DNA of 64,000 nucleotides from DASWOJ01 sp036398775 (GCA_036398775.1 DASWOJ010000485.1:1-64000), one strand, 5' to 3'; counted from the stretch's first letter, positions 9,260 to 18,148 are shown. Numbers and translations are program-made. The notes: generated from the letters alone by a model not told the origin.

Positions 9260-10195
9260 GTGCCGGCGATGCCGCATCCCGCACCTCGCGTCGCCATCGT
9301 CCTGTCCACCTTCAACGGCGCGCCTTTTCTGCAGGCGCAGCTGGACAGCCTGCTGGTGCAGACGCTGGCGGGCTGGACGCTGTATTGGCGGGATGACGGC
9401 AGCAGCGACGGGACGGTCGCCGTCATGCGGGCCTTCATGGACGGGCCCGGCGCCGGGCGCTGCGTCGCGGTGCCGGGGCCGCCGGGGCGCATGGGTGCGA
9501 CGGCCAGCTTCATGGCGCTGCTGCGCGCCGCCGCGGCGTCCGATCCCGACGTGGTGGCGTTTGCCGACCAGGACGACGTGTGGCTGCCGGAGAAGCTGGC
9601 GGCCGGCGCTGCGGCCTTGGCCGGGGTGGCCGGCCCGGCGCTGTATTGCAGCCGGCAGATCCTGGTGGACCACCTGCTGCGCCGGATCGGCGAGTCCGCG
9701 CCGCTGCGCCGCGCGCCGGGCTTTCCGACGGCGCTGACGCAGAACATCGCCACGGGGTGCACGGTGCAGCTCAACCGCGCCGCGGCCCGCCTGGTTGCCG
9801 GCAGCGAGCCGCCGGCGCCCACCCTGCATGACTGGTGGAGCTACCTGGTGGTGGCGGCGGCTGGCGGCCGGCTGATTGCCGACCCCGCGGCCACGGTGCT
9901 GTACCGCCAGCACGGCGGCAACCTGGTGGGCGCTCCGCCGGGAATGCGGCGCCGGGCGGTGGCGGCGCTGCGCCGCGGCCCTGAGGTGTTCATGCGGGTC
10001 CTGCGCGCGTACGTGGCGGCGCTGCGCGCGCAGCCGCATTTGCTGTCGCCCGCGGCGGCGGCAGCGCTGGATACGGTGGACCGTGGGCTGCACGGGCCGC
10101 TGCGGCACCGGGTCGTCGCGCTGCGCTTGATCGGATTGTCGCGGCAGACTTGGCAGGAGACGCTGCTGTTCCGCTGGTGGTTCCTGATCGGGTGA
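9260..10195 (+). CDS. Glycosyltransferase family 2, rhamnosyltransferase-like
   Basis: A 311-residue GT-A enzyme. Start choices are GTG at 9260 or ATG at 9269. The donor half shows VAIVLSTFNGAPFLQAQLDSL and WRDDGSSDGT. The metal site is in AFADQDDVWLPEK, a QDDVW motif typical of rhamnosyl- and related glycosyltransferases acting on O-antigen. It follows rfbD by nine bases in the same operon, so a dTDP-rhamnose-dependent role is a reasonable inference but is not proven by sequence. The arginine-rich C-terminus (about residues 230-311) may bind membrane. Confidence 0.85.
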   Translation: MPAMPHPAPRVAIVLSTFNGAPFLQAQLDSLLVQTLAGWTLYWRDDGSSDGTVAVMRAFMDGPGAGRCVAVPGPPGRMGATASFMALLRAAAASDPDVVAFADQDDVWLPEKLAAGAAALAGVAGPALYCSRQILVDHLLRRIGESAPLRRAPGFPTALTQNIATGCTVQLNRAAARLVAGSEPPAPTLHDWWSYLVVAAAGGRLIADPAATVLYRQHGGNLVGAPPGMRRRAVAALRRGPEVFMRVLRAYVAALRAQPHLLSPAAAAALDTVDRGLHGPLRHRVVALRLIGLSRQTWQETLLFRWWFLIG

Positions 10196-10583
10196 ACTGG
10201 CGGCGGCTGCCGCTGGCCGTACGCCGCGGCGGACGCTGCGAGCGGTTGCCGGAAGGCTTGGTGTGCCGATAACGGACCTGTTCGGTTCCAGCATGCATGC
10301 CGCCCCCGCTATCCTGGCCCCTGCCGAGGCCATGCTGCTGCTGGACGCGCGGCGTATGGCGGCTGCGCGGCTGTTCATGGTGGCGGTGGCGGCACTGCTG
10401 CGGCGCCGGGTGTTCCGGGCCGAGGCCGGGACACGGCGGACAGCGGGCGCAACAACAGCGGAGACGCCGGCTGCGGCAGCGATGGCGAACAATGGCGTTG
10501 TATGGGAGGGGTGCGACCGGCGCGGGCTGGCATGAGAGTGGGTCGCTACCCACCTAGCCGTTAGCACCACTACGGAGACAACC
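10196..10583. other. Intergenic region before OYE gene
   Basis: No gene with recognisable features. A frame open from 10263 to 10535 on the plus strand would encode an Ala/Arg-rich peptide with no family resemblance and is probably fortuitous. Just before the reductase gene, 10538-10553 forms a perfect 6-bp stem with a 4-base loop (GTGGGT/ACCCAC). It could sit in the leader of that mRNA, but it has no U-tract and is not a convincing terminator. Confidence 0.4.
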
Positions 10584-11687
10584 ATGCCGTCCACCCCACT
10601 GTTCCTGCCGTTCACGTTGGGCGAAATACCTCTCCGCAACCGCATCGTGATGGCGCCGCTGACCCGCAGCCGTTCCAGCGACGACGGCGTGCCGCCCCCG
10701 TTCGCAGCGGATTATTATGCGCAGCGGGCGTCTGCAGGCTTGATCGTGTCGGAGGCGACGAACATCAGCGCCCAGGCGCGTGGCTATGCGTTCACGCCGG
10801 GCATCTGGACGCCGGCGCAGGTCGAGGCGTGGCAGCACGTGACGCGGGCCGTCCATGCCGAGGGCGGCAAGATGGTGCTGCAGCTTTGGCACACCGGGCG
10901 CATCTCGCATCCGGACCTGCATGATGGCGCGCTGCCGGTGGCGCCGTCGGCGATCAAGCCCTCGGGCCAGGCCTTCACCAACAAGGGCCTGCAGGACCAC
11001 GTGACGCCGCGGGCGCTGGAAACCGACGAAATGCCCGCCATCGTCGAGGATTACCGCCATGCCGCGCGCTGCGCGCAAGAGGCGGGGTTCGACGGGGTCG
11101 AGGTGCATTCAGCCAATAACTACCTGTTGGAGCAGTTCGTGCGCGACAGCACCAACAAGCGGACCGACCGCTATGGCGGCTCGCTGGAGAACCGGCTGCG
11201 TTTCCCGCTGGATGTGGTGCGGGCGGTGACGCAGGTCTGGGGCGGCAAGCGGGTGGGCATACGCATCTCGCCGGGCACGACGGCCCCGGGCGACACGCCG
11301 TTGGATAGTGACCCGATGGCTACCTACAGTGCTTACCTGGACGCCCTGAACGGGTTCGGCCTGATGTACGTGCACGACATCGAGGGCGTCACGCAGATGA
11401 GCCGGGACCCCAACGGCATTGACTATCCGGCGCTGCGCCGGCGTTTCCGCGGCGCTTACGTCGCCAACAACAATTATACGCGGGAATTGGCGGACAAGAC
11501 GATCGCGGCGGGCAATGCCGACCTTATCAGCTTCGGCCGGTCGTTCATTGCCAATCCCGACTTGGTGGAGCGGCTGCGGACCGGGGCACCCCTGGCGGAC
11601 GCGCCGAAGCAGTACTGGTATGGCGGCGGGGCCACGGGCTACTCGGATTGGCCCGGAATGCAGGGTCAGATGAAGGCGGCTGCCTAG
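10584..11687 (+). CDS. Old Yellow Enzyme family alkene reductase (NemA-like)
   Basis: FMN-dependent ene-reductase of 367 residues, an (alpha/beta)8 barrel that reduces activated C=C bonds or nitro/N-ethylmaleimide-type electrophiles with NAD(P)H. Visible features: LGEIPLRNRIVMAPLTRSR at the N-terminus; LQLWHTGR; the active-site segment VEVHSANNYLLEQF, with the substrate-anion pair as HxxN and the proton-donor Tyr two residues on; TDRYGGSLENR; and LISFGRSFIANPDL. It interrupts the glycan locus with its own promoter region and is followed by a REPIN-like element. A link to glycan synthesis is unlikely; electrophile detoxification is the usual role. Confidence 0.93.
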   Translation: MPSTPLFLPFTLGEIPLRNRIVMAPLTRSRSSDDGVPPPFAADYYAQRASAGLIVSEATNISAQARGYAFTPGIWTPAQVEAWQHVTRAVHAEGGKMVLQLWHTGRISHPDLHDGALPVAPSAIKPSGQAFTNKGLQDHVTPRALETDEMPAIVEDYRHAARCAQEAGFDGVEVHSANNYLLEQFVRDSTNKRTDRYGGSLENRLRFPLDVVRAVTQVWGGKRVGIRISPGTTAPGDTPLDSDPMATYSAYLDALNGFGLMYVHDIEGVTQMSRDPNGIDYPALRRRFRGAYVANNNYTRELADKTIAAGNADLISFGRSFIANPDLVERLRTGAPLADAPKQYWYGGGATGYSDWPGMQGQMKAAA

Positions 11688-11710
11688 CGTAAAGAGGGAG
11701 GGATTTACTG

Positions 11711-11854
11711 CTCCCTCTCCCTTCGGGAGAGGGTCGGGGTGAGGGAAACAACAAACCTGGCCCTGGGTCATGACAGCACAGGCGGCCCTGTCGTCGGCAG
11801 GTTGCAGTCTGCGCGGCCTCCCTCACCCCGACCCTCTCCCGGAGGGAGAGGGAG
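11711..11854. repeat. REPIN-like inverted REP doublet, copy 1
   Basis: A 144-bp element made of two 35-base arms in inverted orientation (11711-11745 and 11820-11854) that match at 34 of 35 positions. Each arm starts CTCCCTCTCC and ends GGGGTGAGGG on its own strand, and holds an internal short palindrome (CTCCC...GGGAG). The 74-base core is not conserved with the other copies. It lies between the convergent reductase and hypothetical genes. Confidence 0.9.
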
Positions 11855-11862
11855 CAGGTGGG

Positions 11863-12180
11863 TTACTCTGCTTTGCGGTGGCCCCGCCCGTGCGTTTCCT
11901 GGGTGGCCTGCGCCTTGGCGAACGCCGCTTCCTTCTCAGCTTTTCCTGCGGTCGCGTGGCTTGCGCCGTCCTCGGCTCCACCGTCAACGGCGGTGGAGGC
12001 CGCAGGCATCGCATGGCCCTTGGAGTGAACCGGGCTGTCCGCGGGTCCGCCCTCGTTCACGACGGGATGCCCGGCGCCGGCCTTGGCGCTGCCAGCCTCC
12101 TGCACCTCGTCGGCCTTCTGCGCCTTGGCGGAGCGGGCGTCGCTGTCGTCGTTGTCGGACTTGGTCTTGCTATGGGGCAT
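11863..12180 (-). CDS. Small hydrophilic, probably disordered protein
   Basis: A 105-residue protein starting MPHSKTKSDNDDSD, with AGGATCGCACC as a plausible ribosome-binding site. It is rich in Ala, Lys, Glu, Gly, Ser and His, with no hydrophobic segment, signal peptide or known domain, so it is probably intrinsically disordered and cytoplasmic. The N-terminus is acidic/basic mixed and the C-terminus has HGRGHRKAE. A longer in-frame start at 12249 is less likely. Its stop lies eight bases from a REPIN arm, and its promoter lies in the 143-base gap shared with the divergent glycosyltransferase gene. Function unknown. Confidence 0.6.
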   Translation of the reverse strand: MPHSKTKSDNDDSDARSAKAQKADEVQEAGSAKAGAGHPVVNEGGPADSPVHSKGHAMPAASTAVDGGAEDGASHATAGKAEKEAAFAKAQATQETHGRGHRKAE

Positions 12181-12323
12181 GGTGCGATCCTGCGGTTGGG
12201 ACAGTCCTAACTGCGATGCCGGGTGCGCGGTTGCACCGATGCCAGGCACGTCGAGCAGGTCGCCGCTTCACCGACTCTTAACCTCCTGATGCCTAACCTG
12301 TGTGCACCGCGTGGGGGACCAGG

Positions 12324-13508
12324 ATGGCCAACAACGTCGTCGCTATTATCGGGGAGAATGCCAACGGCATTCTCGAGGTGCAAAGCCAGCGCTTCCTGGC
12401 CCTGCTACCCGCCGGGCTGACCGGCCAGGTCCTGCGCCTGTCCGACCCGGAATTCCCGGCGCGGCTGGACGGGCTGCTGCGCGACGGCATCTGCTTCGCC
12501 TGGGGCTATGCCGGGGTTGGATCCCGTCTGGAGGTGCGCGGGCGCAACCTGTGGGACGCATTGTCGGTGCCGTTCATCTCCGTCCTGGCCGACGCACCGT
12601 TCATCATGCCGGCAAACCACCACGTCCGCTCGCCTTGGGTGGTGAATGGCTACATCTACCGGGAATGGCTGGAGTTGCAGCAGGCGCACTTCCAGGCGCC
12701 GCAGGTGTCGGCCCTGCTGCCCATGGGCGTCATTCCCAACCCGGATGCACGCGTCACGCCCTGGTCCCGGCGCACTCGCCGCATGGTGTTCGTGAAGGGC
12801 GGTGCCGACCCGGCAGCGCAGCGCGCCCGCTGGGCCGGCTGGCCCGGCAGCCTGCGCCGCGTGCTGCATGACGCCGCGGATGCCCTGGCGGCACAGGGCA
12901 CCGGCTCGATTCTCCCTACGGTGCAGGCGTGCCTGGCCGCGCACGGCCTGTCACTGGACGGACGCAAGCAACTGCTGTTCGGCCTGCTGCACGAGCTGGA
13001 CACCTACATACGCAGCCTGCGTGCCACCGCCGTTGCCCGCGCCCTGCTGCCGCTGGGGGCGGACATCATCGGCGGCGGCTGGGACCACCTGCCGCCCGGC
13101 CGCGCCCGGATGCTGCCGGCGATGGACGCGTCCAGGCTGGATGCGCTGTATGCCGACACGCAGATCCTGGTGAACGTGTCGCCGAACTTCGGCAGCGGCG
13201 CGCATGAGCGGGTGCTGCGCGGCTTCGCCGCCCGCGCCTGCGTCGCGTCCGACAACAACGACCACGCCCGGGCGCACCTGCACGCCCTGCCGAGCTTCCA
13301 CGGCTTCGACTGGCACGCCCCGGACCTTGAAGGCCGGTTGGCGGCGCTGTTCCACGATCCCTCGACCTATGACGACAGGGTGGACGACGCGCAGGCGTGG
13401 GTGGAGCGGCATCACAGCCCCGCCGCATTCCTGGACGGGATGGCCGCTTTGGCGGACCTGGTCCGGATGCAGGGCATCATGTCCCCTTACGCGCTGGACG
13501 CAGCATGA
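12324..13508 (+). CDS. CgeB-like glycosyltransferase (GT4-type C-terminal domain)
   Basis: A 394-residue protein starting MANNVVAIIGENANG. The C-terminal third matches the glycosyltransferase group 1 / CgeB pattern: LVNVSPNFGSGAHERVLRG, then ARACVASDNNDHARAHL and DRVDDAQAWVERHH, which correspond to the nucleotide-sugar-binding E-rich motif and following helices. The N-terminal half is poorly conserved, as expected for the acceptor domain. It heads a run of six genes with overlaps of about four bases, so it probably acts in the same glycan pathway as the aminotransferases downstream. The donor is unknown. An in-frame codon at 12300 is possible but weaker. Confidence 0.65.
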   Translation: MANNVVAIIGENANGILEVQSQRFLALLPAGLTGQVLRLSDPEFPARLDGLLRDGICFAWGYAGVGSRLEVRGRNLWDALSVPFISVLADAPFIMPANHHVRSPWVVNGYIYREWLELQQAHFQAPQVSALLPMGVIPNPDARVTPWSRRTRRMVFVKGGADPAAQRARWAGWPGSLRRVLHDAADALAAQGTGSILPTVQACLAAHGLSLDGRKQLLFGLLHELDTYIRSLRATAVARALLPLGADIIGGGWDHLPPGRARMLPAMDASRLDALYADTQILVNVSPNFGSGAHERVLRGFAARACVASDNNDHARAHLHALPSFHGFDWHAPDLEGRLAALFHDPSTYDDRVDDAQAWVERHHSPAAFLDGMAALADLVRMQGIMSPYALDAA

Positions 13509-14605
13509 GCGCGCCTCCGGTCGCCCGGCCGCGCCTGCCCTCCGCCGCGCGGGTGCTGCCTTATTTGCGGGAGATTGACGGGAACGCCTGGTATAGCAAC
13601 CACGGCCCGCTGACCCGGCGCTTCCAGGCCGGCCTTGCCGCGCATTGGGGGGTGGAGGCCGGGGAGGTGGCGCTGCTCGCCAACGCCACCGCGGCGCTGA
13701 CCCTGGCGCTGCTGGCTGCCGGGGCCGTGCGGGGCAGCCGGTGCCTGATGCCGTCCTGGACCTTTGCCGCCAGCGCCGGAGCGGTCCGTGCGGCCGGGCT
13801 GGTGCCGCACTTCGTGGACGTGCAACCCGGCACCTGGGCGCCCGACCCGGACGAGATGCGGCGCCTGGCATCCGCCGGCGGCGTCGGCGCCATCCTGGTC
13901 GTGTGCCCCTTCGGCGCCCCGCTGGACCTGGCGGCCTGGGACGCAGTGCAGGCGGCGACCGGCCTGCCCGTGGTGGTGGACGCCGCCGCAGCCTTCGACA
14001 CCCTGCGCGCCGACGGCCCGATGCGGCCCGGCGCCTGCCCGCTGGCTGTCAGCCTGCATGCGACCAAGGTGTTCGGCATCGGCGAAGGCGGCGCCCTGAT
14101 CTGCCGCGACCCGGCGCTGCTGGAGCGGGTGCGCCGCCTGGCCAACTTCGGCTTCCTCGGCACACGGGAGGCAGAGATGCCCGGCTTCAACGCCAAGCTG
14201 TCCGAGTATGCCGCTGCGGTCGGCCTGGCCGGGCTGGACACCTGGCGCGACACCCGCGCCCGCTGGTCCGCCGCCACCCGCGCCTACTTGCATGGGCTGC
14301 ACGGGGTGGAAATGTCGCCTGGCCTGGGCGAGGGCTGGGTGTCCTCCACCCTGAGCGTGCTGCTGCCCAGCGGCGCGGCGCCTCCGCCGGGGGTCAACAC
14401 CCTGCGCTGGTGGGGCCCCGGCTGCCACGCCCAGCCGGCCTACAGGTCCTGCCCGCGCGAGGACCTGCCGGTGACGGAAGACTTGGCCCGGCGCTGCATC
14501 GGCCTGCCGTTCTGGCAGGACCTGCCGGCGGCGGACATCGTTGCAGTCTGCGCCGCCTTGCCGCGCCAGGCCGCGTCCACCCCTCGCGAGCTGGTGCCGG
14601 CATGA
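13505..14605 (+). CDS. DegT/DnrJ/EryC1 family aminotransferase (first of three)
   Basis: PLP-dependent sugar aminotransferase of 366 residues. It overlaps the previous stop by ATGA. Catalytic parts are intact: the PLP-lysine K188 in SLHATKVFGIGEGG, the PLP-ring aspartate D159 in PVVVDAAAAF, and the dimer-contact segment NAKLSEYAA. The N-terminal YSNHGPLTRRF is the usual YxNxGP opening of this family. Such enzymes put an amino group on a 3- or 4-keto nucleotide sugar, possibly the dTDP-4-keto-6-deoxy sugar made by RfbB nearby (inference). Two paralogues follow within 3 kb. Confidence 0.88.
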   Translation: MSAPPVARPRLPSAARVLPYLREIDGNAWYSNHGPLTRRFQAGLAAHWGVEAGEVALLANATAALTLALLAAGAVRGSRCLMPSWTFAASAGAVRAAGLVPHFVDVQPGTWAPDPDEMRRLASAGGVGAILVVCPFGAPLDLAAWDAVQAATGLPVVVDAAAAFDTLRADGPMRPGACPLAVSLHATKVFGIGEGGALICRDPALLERVRRLANFGFLGTREAEMPGFNAKLSEYAAAVGLAGLDTWRDTRARWSAATRAYLHGLHGVEMSPGLGEGWVSSTLSVLLPSGAAPPPGVNTLRWWGPGCHAQPAYRSCPREDLPVTEDLARRCIGLPFWQDLPAADIVAVCAALPRQAASTPRELVPA

Positions 14606-15279
14606 TGGATACTTGGACCGACTACGACACCCATGCCCGCACCCGCCCGCGGGACGATTTCTGGGGTCAGGTCCGCCGCACCGTGCATGGGCAGCCGGTA
14701 ACGGAGGCTCAGGTCGGCATGATCGTCGGTGCTGCGGCAGACCTGCTGGCGCTGGAGGCCGGGGACCGCCTGCTGGACTTGGCGTGCGGCAACGGTGCGC
14801 TGTCCCGGCCGCTGTTCGACCGGTGCGCCGGGGGCATGGGGGTGGATGTCTCGGAGTATCTGATCGGCGTGGCGCGCGAGCACTTTGCCGGGCCGTCGCA
14901 CAGCTATGTCGTGGCGGACGCGGCGGACCATGCCGAAACCGCCGACACCGCGGGGATCACCAAGGTAGCGTGCTACGGAAGTTTTTCCTATTTTACCGAC
15001 AAGGCGGCAGCCCGGATGCTGCAGGCGCTGGACCGGCGCTTCCCGGCGGTGCAGCGGGTGCTGCTGGGCAACCTGCCGGACCCGGCCCACGCCAGCGCCT
15101 TCTATCCGTCAAACGCCGTGCCGGACCTGCGGGAGCCGCGGTCGTCCATCGGGGTATGGCGCGGCCCGGATGACTTGGCGGACCTGGCCGGCCCGGGGTG
15201 GCAGGTGTGGACGCACCGGATGCAGCCGGAGTTCTTTGCGGCGCATTACCGCTACGACGCCCTGCTGGTGCGGCCGTGA
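14602..15279 (+). CDS. Class I SAM-dependent methyltransferase
   Basis: A 225-residue enzyme starting MMDTWTDYD (ATG 14602, or 14605), overlapping the upstream aminotransferase by four bases. The SAM-binding motif I is clear (RLLDLACGNGALSRPL), followed by GVDVSEYLIGVA (motif II) and a VADAAD acidic turn. The C-terminal half carries FFAAHYRYDALLVRP. Placed between two sugar aminotransferases, it probably methylates the nucleotide sugar or its amino group, but O- versus N-methylation cannot be decided from sequence. Confidence 0.82.
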   Translation: MMDTWTDYDTHARTRPRDDFWGQVRRTVHGQPVTEAQVGMIVGAAADLLALEAGDRLLDLACGNGALSRPLFDRCAGGMGVDVSEYLIGVAREHFAGPSHSYVVADAADHAETADTAGITKVACYGSFSYFTDKAAARMLQALDRRFPAVQRVLLGNLPDPAHASAFYPSNAVPDLREPRSSIGVWRGPDDLADLAGPGWQVWTHRMQPEFFAAHYRYDALLVRP

Positions 15280-16346
15280 GCATTGCGCTGTCCACCTCCA
15301 ATCTCGTCCAGCCCAGCCGAGACGCGGTGATGCGCTATGCCTGGGACGCCTATGCCGGCCGGCCCGTGGTGCAGACCTTGGAGGCGCGGTTGGCCGCCTT
15401 CCACGGCACGGCCCACTGCGTGGCGCTGTGCAACGGCTTCTGGGCGCTGGCGCTGGCGATGCGCGCCCTGGCGCTGCCGGGCAGGGGCGACGTGCTGATG
15501 CCCTCCCTTACGTATCGCCGCATGGCGGATGTGGCGGCCTGGGCCGGCCTCCGCCCCCGCTTCTGTGAGGTCGAGCCGGACACCCTGGCCTGCAGCGCCG
15601 CCACTATGCGCGCTGCCTTGGCGCCGGAGGTCGGGCTGCTGCTCGCCGTGCATCCCATCGTCAACACCTGCGACGTGCCGGGCCTGGTGGCGTTGGCGCG
15701 GGACACGCAGGTGCCGCTGTTGTTCGACTCCGTGGAGTCGGTGTTCGAGGCGGTGGACGAGGGCAAAATCGGCAGCTTCGGCGCCGCCGAGTGTTTTTCC
15801 CTGCACGCGAGCAAGCTGGTGAACGGCTGCGAGGGCGGCTACGTAACCACGGATGATCCGCGCCTGGCCGTGCGCCTGGCCGCCCTGCGCGACGGCACCG
15901 ACGAGGGCGGGCTGGACCTGCGGCTGAACCGCTTTCATGCCGCATTGGCGCTGGCGGGGCTGGACGACCTGCCCGATCAGGTGCGCCGCAACCGGGAACG
16001 CTACGACCTGTATCGCCGCCTGCTCGCGCCGCTGCCCGGCCTGCGCCTGATGCCGTTCGACGAGGGGCGCCCGTGCAGCTTCAAGAACATCCTGGTCGAG
16101 CTGCTGCTGGCTTGGCCGCATAGCCGCGCCGACACCCTGGTCCGGCTGAACGCCGCCGGGATGCTGGCCCGCGCCTATTACGACCCGCCGCTGCACCGCA
16201 AGCCGATGGCTTATTTCCACGTGCCCGCGCATCTGCCGGGGACCGACGCGCTGGCGGGCCGCTACATGCTGCTGCCCTGCGGCCACCATGTCGGGCCGGA
16301 GGACATCGGCGCCGTCGTGCAGGCGATGACGGAGATGTCGGCATGA
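15276..16346 (+). CDS. DegT/DnrJ/EryC1 family aminotransferase (second of three)
   Basis: A 356-residue PLP enzyme starting at GTG 15276, whose first bases overlap the methyltransferase stop. Essential residues are present: K180 in SLHASKLVNGCEGG and D151 in PLLFDSVESVFEA. N-terminal VQTLEARLAAFHGTAH and VALCNGFWALALAM form the usual PLP-phosphate-binding region. It lacks the YxNxGP opening seen in the first paralogue, so it is diverged rather than a recent copy. A keto-sugar substrate is expected. It overlaps the third homologue by four bases (ATGA). Confidence 0.87.
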   Translation: MSIALSTSNLVQPSRDAVMRYAWDAYAGRPVVQTLEARLAAFHGTAHCVALCNGFWALALAMRALALPGRGDVLMPSLTYRRMADVAAWAGLRPRFCEVEPDTLACSAATMRAALAPEVGLLLAVHPIVNTCDVPGLVALARDTQVPLLFDSVESVFEAVDEGKIGSFGAAECFSLHASKLVNGCEGGYVTTDDPRLAVRLAALRDGTDEGGLDLRLNRFHAALALAGLDDLPDQVRRNRERYDLYRRLLAPLPGLRLMPFDEGRPCSFKNILVELLLAWPHSRADTLVRLNAAGMLARAYYDPPLHRKPMAYFHVPAHLPGTDALAGRYMLLPCGHHVGPEDIGAVVQAMTEMSA

Positions 16347-17356
16347 ACGCCTACCGCCCGGCCTGGCCGCAGGTGGAGGCGATGCTCGACGGCATCCTGG
16401 CCCGGCGATACTACACCAACCACGGCCCCCTGGCGCAGGAGCTGGAAGCGCGGTTGGCGGAGGCCCACGCAGTCAGGCACGCCGTGGCCGTCACCAACCC
16501 GGCCATCGCGCTCATCATGGCCGTGGAGGCACTGGGCCTGCGCGGCGCCGTGGTGCTGTCGGCCCTGGCCCCGTGCGGCTGGGCGCAGGCGGTGGCCTGG
16601 GCCGGGCTGGCGACCTTGTTTTGCGACGTGGATGCAGCCGGCTTCGGATTGACGGCAGCGACGGCCGGGGCAGGGCTGACGCCGGGGGCCAGCGCCATCC
16701 TGGCCGGCCCTGCAGATTTGCGTGGGGAGCTAGCGGCCTTGGCGGCTGCGCAGGGCCTTGCCTTCATCGCCGAGGGCGCGCCTGCGGCGGGGCATGGGGC
16801 GGGGCTGCTTGCCTTGCCGGGGCTGGGGGACGACGCGGGGGCGGCGTGCCTGCTGACGGATGACGGCGCCTTGGCTGCCCGGCTGCGGAACATACGCAGC
16901 AGCTATGGCGCGGGGCACCCGGTCCCGGTGGTCCGCACCGCCAACGGCCGCTTATCGGAAGTGCAGGCCGCCATGAGCCTGCTGTCACTGGAAACGGCCG
17001 ATGCGACGGCTGCCCATGCCGCGGCGGTGCTCGCGGCCTACCGGGCGGGCCTACCGGGCCTGCCCGTGCTGGACCGGGGCGGCGCGGCGGCCGTCATCCT
17101 GCCATTCCGGGAGCAGGACGTGCGGCATAGCGATGCAGGGATGGGCGCAGTCTGCCAAACCGGCGCGCTGGACCGGCTGCGGAGCGCCGGCTGGCCTGCC
17201 CGTGCTCCGTCTCCCCTGCAGGTTCCTGCCGCCGGCTATACCAACGCCGCGGCCTTTGTCGCCCGCGCAGTCCTGCTGCCGGTCGGGCCGTCCATCACGG
17301 AGGCAGCGGCAACGGCCATGTGCGCTGTCCTGGCTGGACGGAACCTGGGAAGCTGA
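16343..17356 (+). CDS. DegT-family pseudo-aminotransferase without lysine (third of three)
   Basis: A 337-residue homologue of the two preceding enzymes. It keeps YYTNHGPLAQELEARLAE, the segment FIAEGAPAAGHG (135-155) and the NGRLSEVQAAMSLLSLE dimer segment, so the fold is secure. The PLP-ring Asp is replaced by G145, the PLP-lysine region reads LALPGLGDDAGAACLLTDD (about 155-173), and there is no lysine anywhere in the protein. The frame is open with normal codon use and tight coupling, so this is a maintained gene, not a decaying one. It may be a structural or regulatory partner of an active paralogue, or have a non-PLP activity. Confidence 0.8.
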   Translation: MNAYRPAWPQVEAMLDGILARRYYTNHGPLAQELEARLAEAHAVRHAVAVTNPAIALIMAVEALGLRGAVVLSALAPCGWAQAVAWAGLATLFCDVDAAGFGLTAATAGAGLTPGASAILAGPADLRGELAALAAAQGLAFIAEGAPAAGHGAGLLALPGLGDDAGAACLLTDDGALAARLRNIRSSYGAGHPVPVVRTANGRLSEVQAAMSLLSLETADATAAHAAAVLAAYRAGLPGLPVLDRGGAAAVILPFREQDVRHSDAGMGAVCQTGALDRLRSAGWPARAPSPLQVPAAGYTNAAAFVARAVLLPVGPSITEAAATAMCAVLAGRNLGS

Positions 17357-17358
17357 CG

Positions 17359-18075
17359 ATGAGGCTGGGGATCATGCAGCCGTACTTCTTCCCGTATCTC
17401 GGGCATTTCGGCCTGATCGCCGCCTGTGACCGTTGGGTGGTGTTCGACACCTGCCAATACACCCCGCGCGGTTGGATGAACCGCAACCGCGTGCTGCATC
17501 CCGCCGAGGGCTGGACCTGGGCGACGGCGCAGCTCCGCAACGGGTCCATCGGCATATCAGCCCAGGACGCCCTACTGGCCGACCCGGCAGCGGCCTGCCG
17601 GTCCCTGCTGGGCCGTCTGTCCCACTTGCGCCGCACCGCCCCATACTACGACGCGGTGGCGGCCCTGGTCGGGGAGGTGTTCGCCGGCGCCGGGCCGTCC
17701 CTGGTGGAGCTGAACGTCCGCGCCTTGGCGGCGGTGTGCCGCTACATCGGCCTGCCATTTCATGCCGACCGGCTGTCCCAACTGGACCTGGACCTGCCGG
17801 ACCGGCTGCCGCCCGGTGGATGGGCGCCCGTCATCTGCGCCGCACTGGGCGCCGCGTCCTATGTCAACCCGGCTGGCGGGCGGGCGCTGTTCGATCCGGC
17901 GGATTTCGCCCGGCATGGCGTGGCGCTGCACTTTGCCGAGGCGCGGCCGTTCGCCTATCCGACGCCCGGTGCTGGCTTCGTGCCCGACCTGTCCATCCTG
18001 GACGTGCTGATGTGGAACACGCCCCTGCAGGTGCTGGCCGCCGTGCGCGGCTGCGTGTCGGTCAGTCCCGCCTGA
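17359..18075 (+). CDS. WbqC-like family protein
   Basis: A 238-residue protein starting MRLGIMQPYFFPYLGHFGLI, the diagnostic opening of the WbqC family. The family segment VVFDTCQYTPRGWMNRNRV follows, with DVLMWNT near the C-terminus. WbqC proteins are found in O-antigen loci next to DegT aminotransferases. A role in N-acylation or other decoration of an amino sugar has been suggested by context, but no biochemical activity can be read from the sequence. The ATG is two bases after the stop of the pseudo-aminotransferase. This is the last gene of the coupled run. Confidence 0.85.
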   Translation: MRLGIMQPYFFPYLGHFGLIAACDRWVVFDTCQYTPRGWMNRNRVLHPAEGWTWATAQLRNGSIGISAQDALLADPAAACRSLLGRLSHLRRTAPYYDAVAALVGEVFAGAGPSLVELNVRALAAVCRYIGLPFHADRLSQLDLDLPDRLPPGGWAPVICAALGAASYVNPAGGRALFDPADFARHGVALHFAEARPFAYPTPGAGFVPDLSILDVLMWNTPLQVLAAVRGCVSVSPA

Positions 18076-18148
18076 TCCCCGGCCGGAGCCGGAACGCCGC
18101 AAGCGCAGCGTGCGGGTCCGCGCGGTGAGGGCATGGCAGGACCGGCCG

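Noticed and set aside
10263..10535. 90-codon plus-strand frame before the OYE gene
   Set aside because: Ala/Arg-rich, no ribosome-binding site of note, no family resemblance, in a region without other coding signals.
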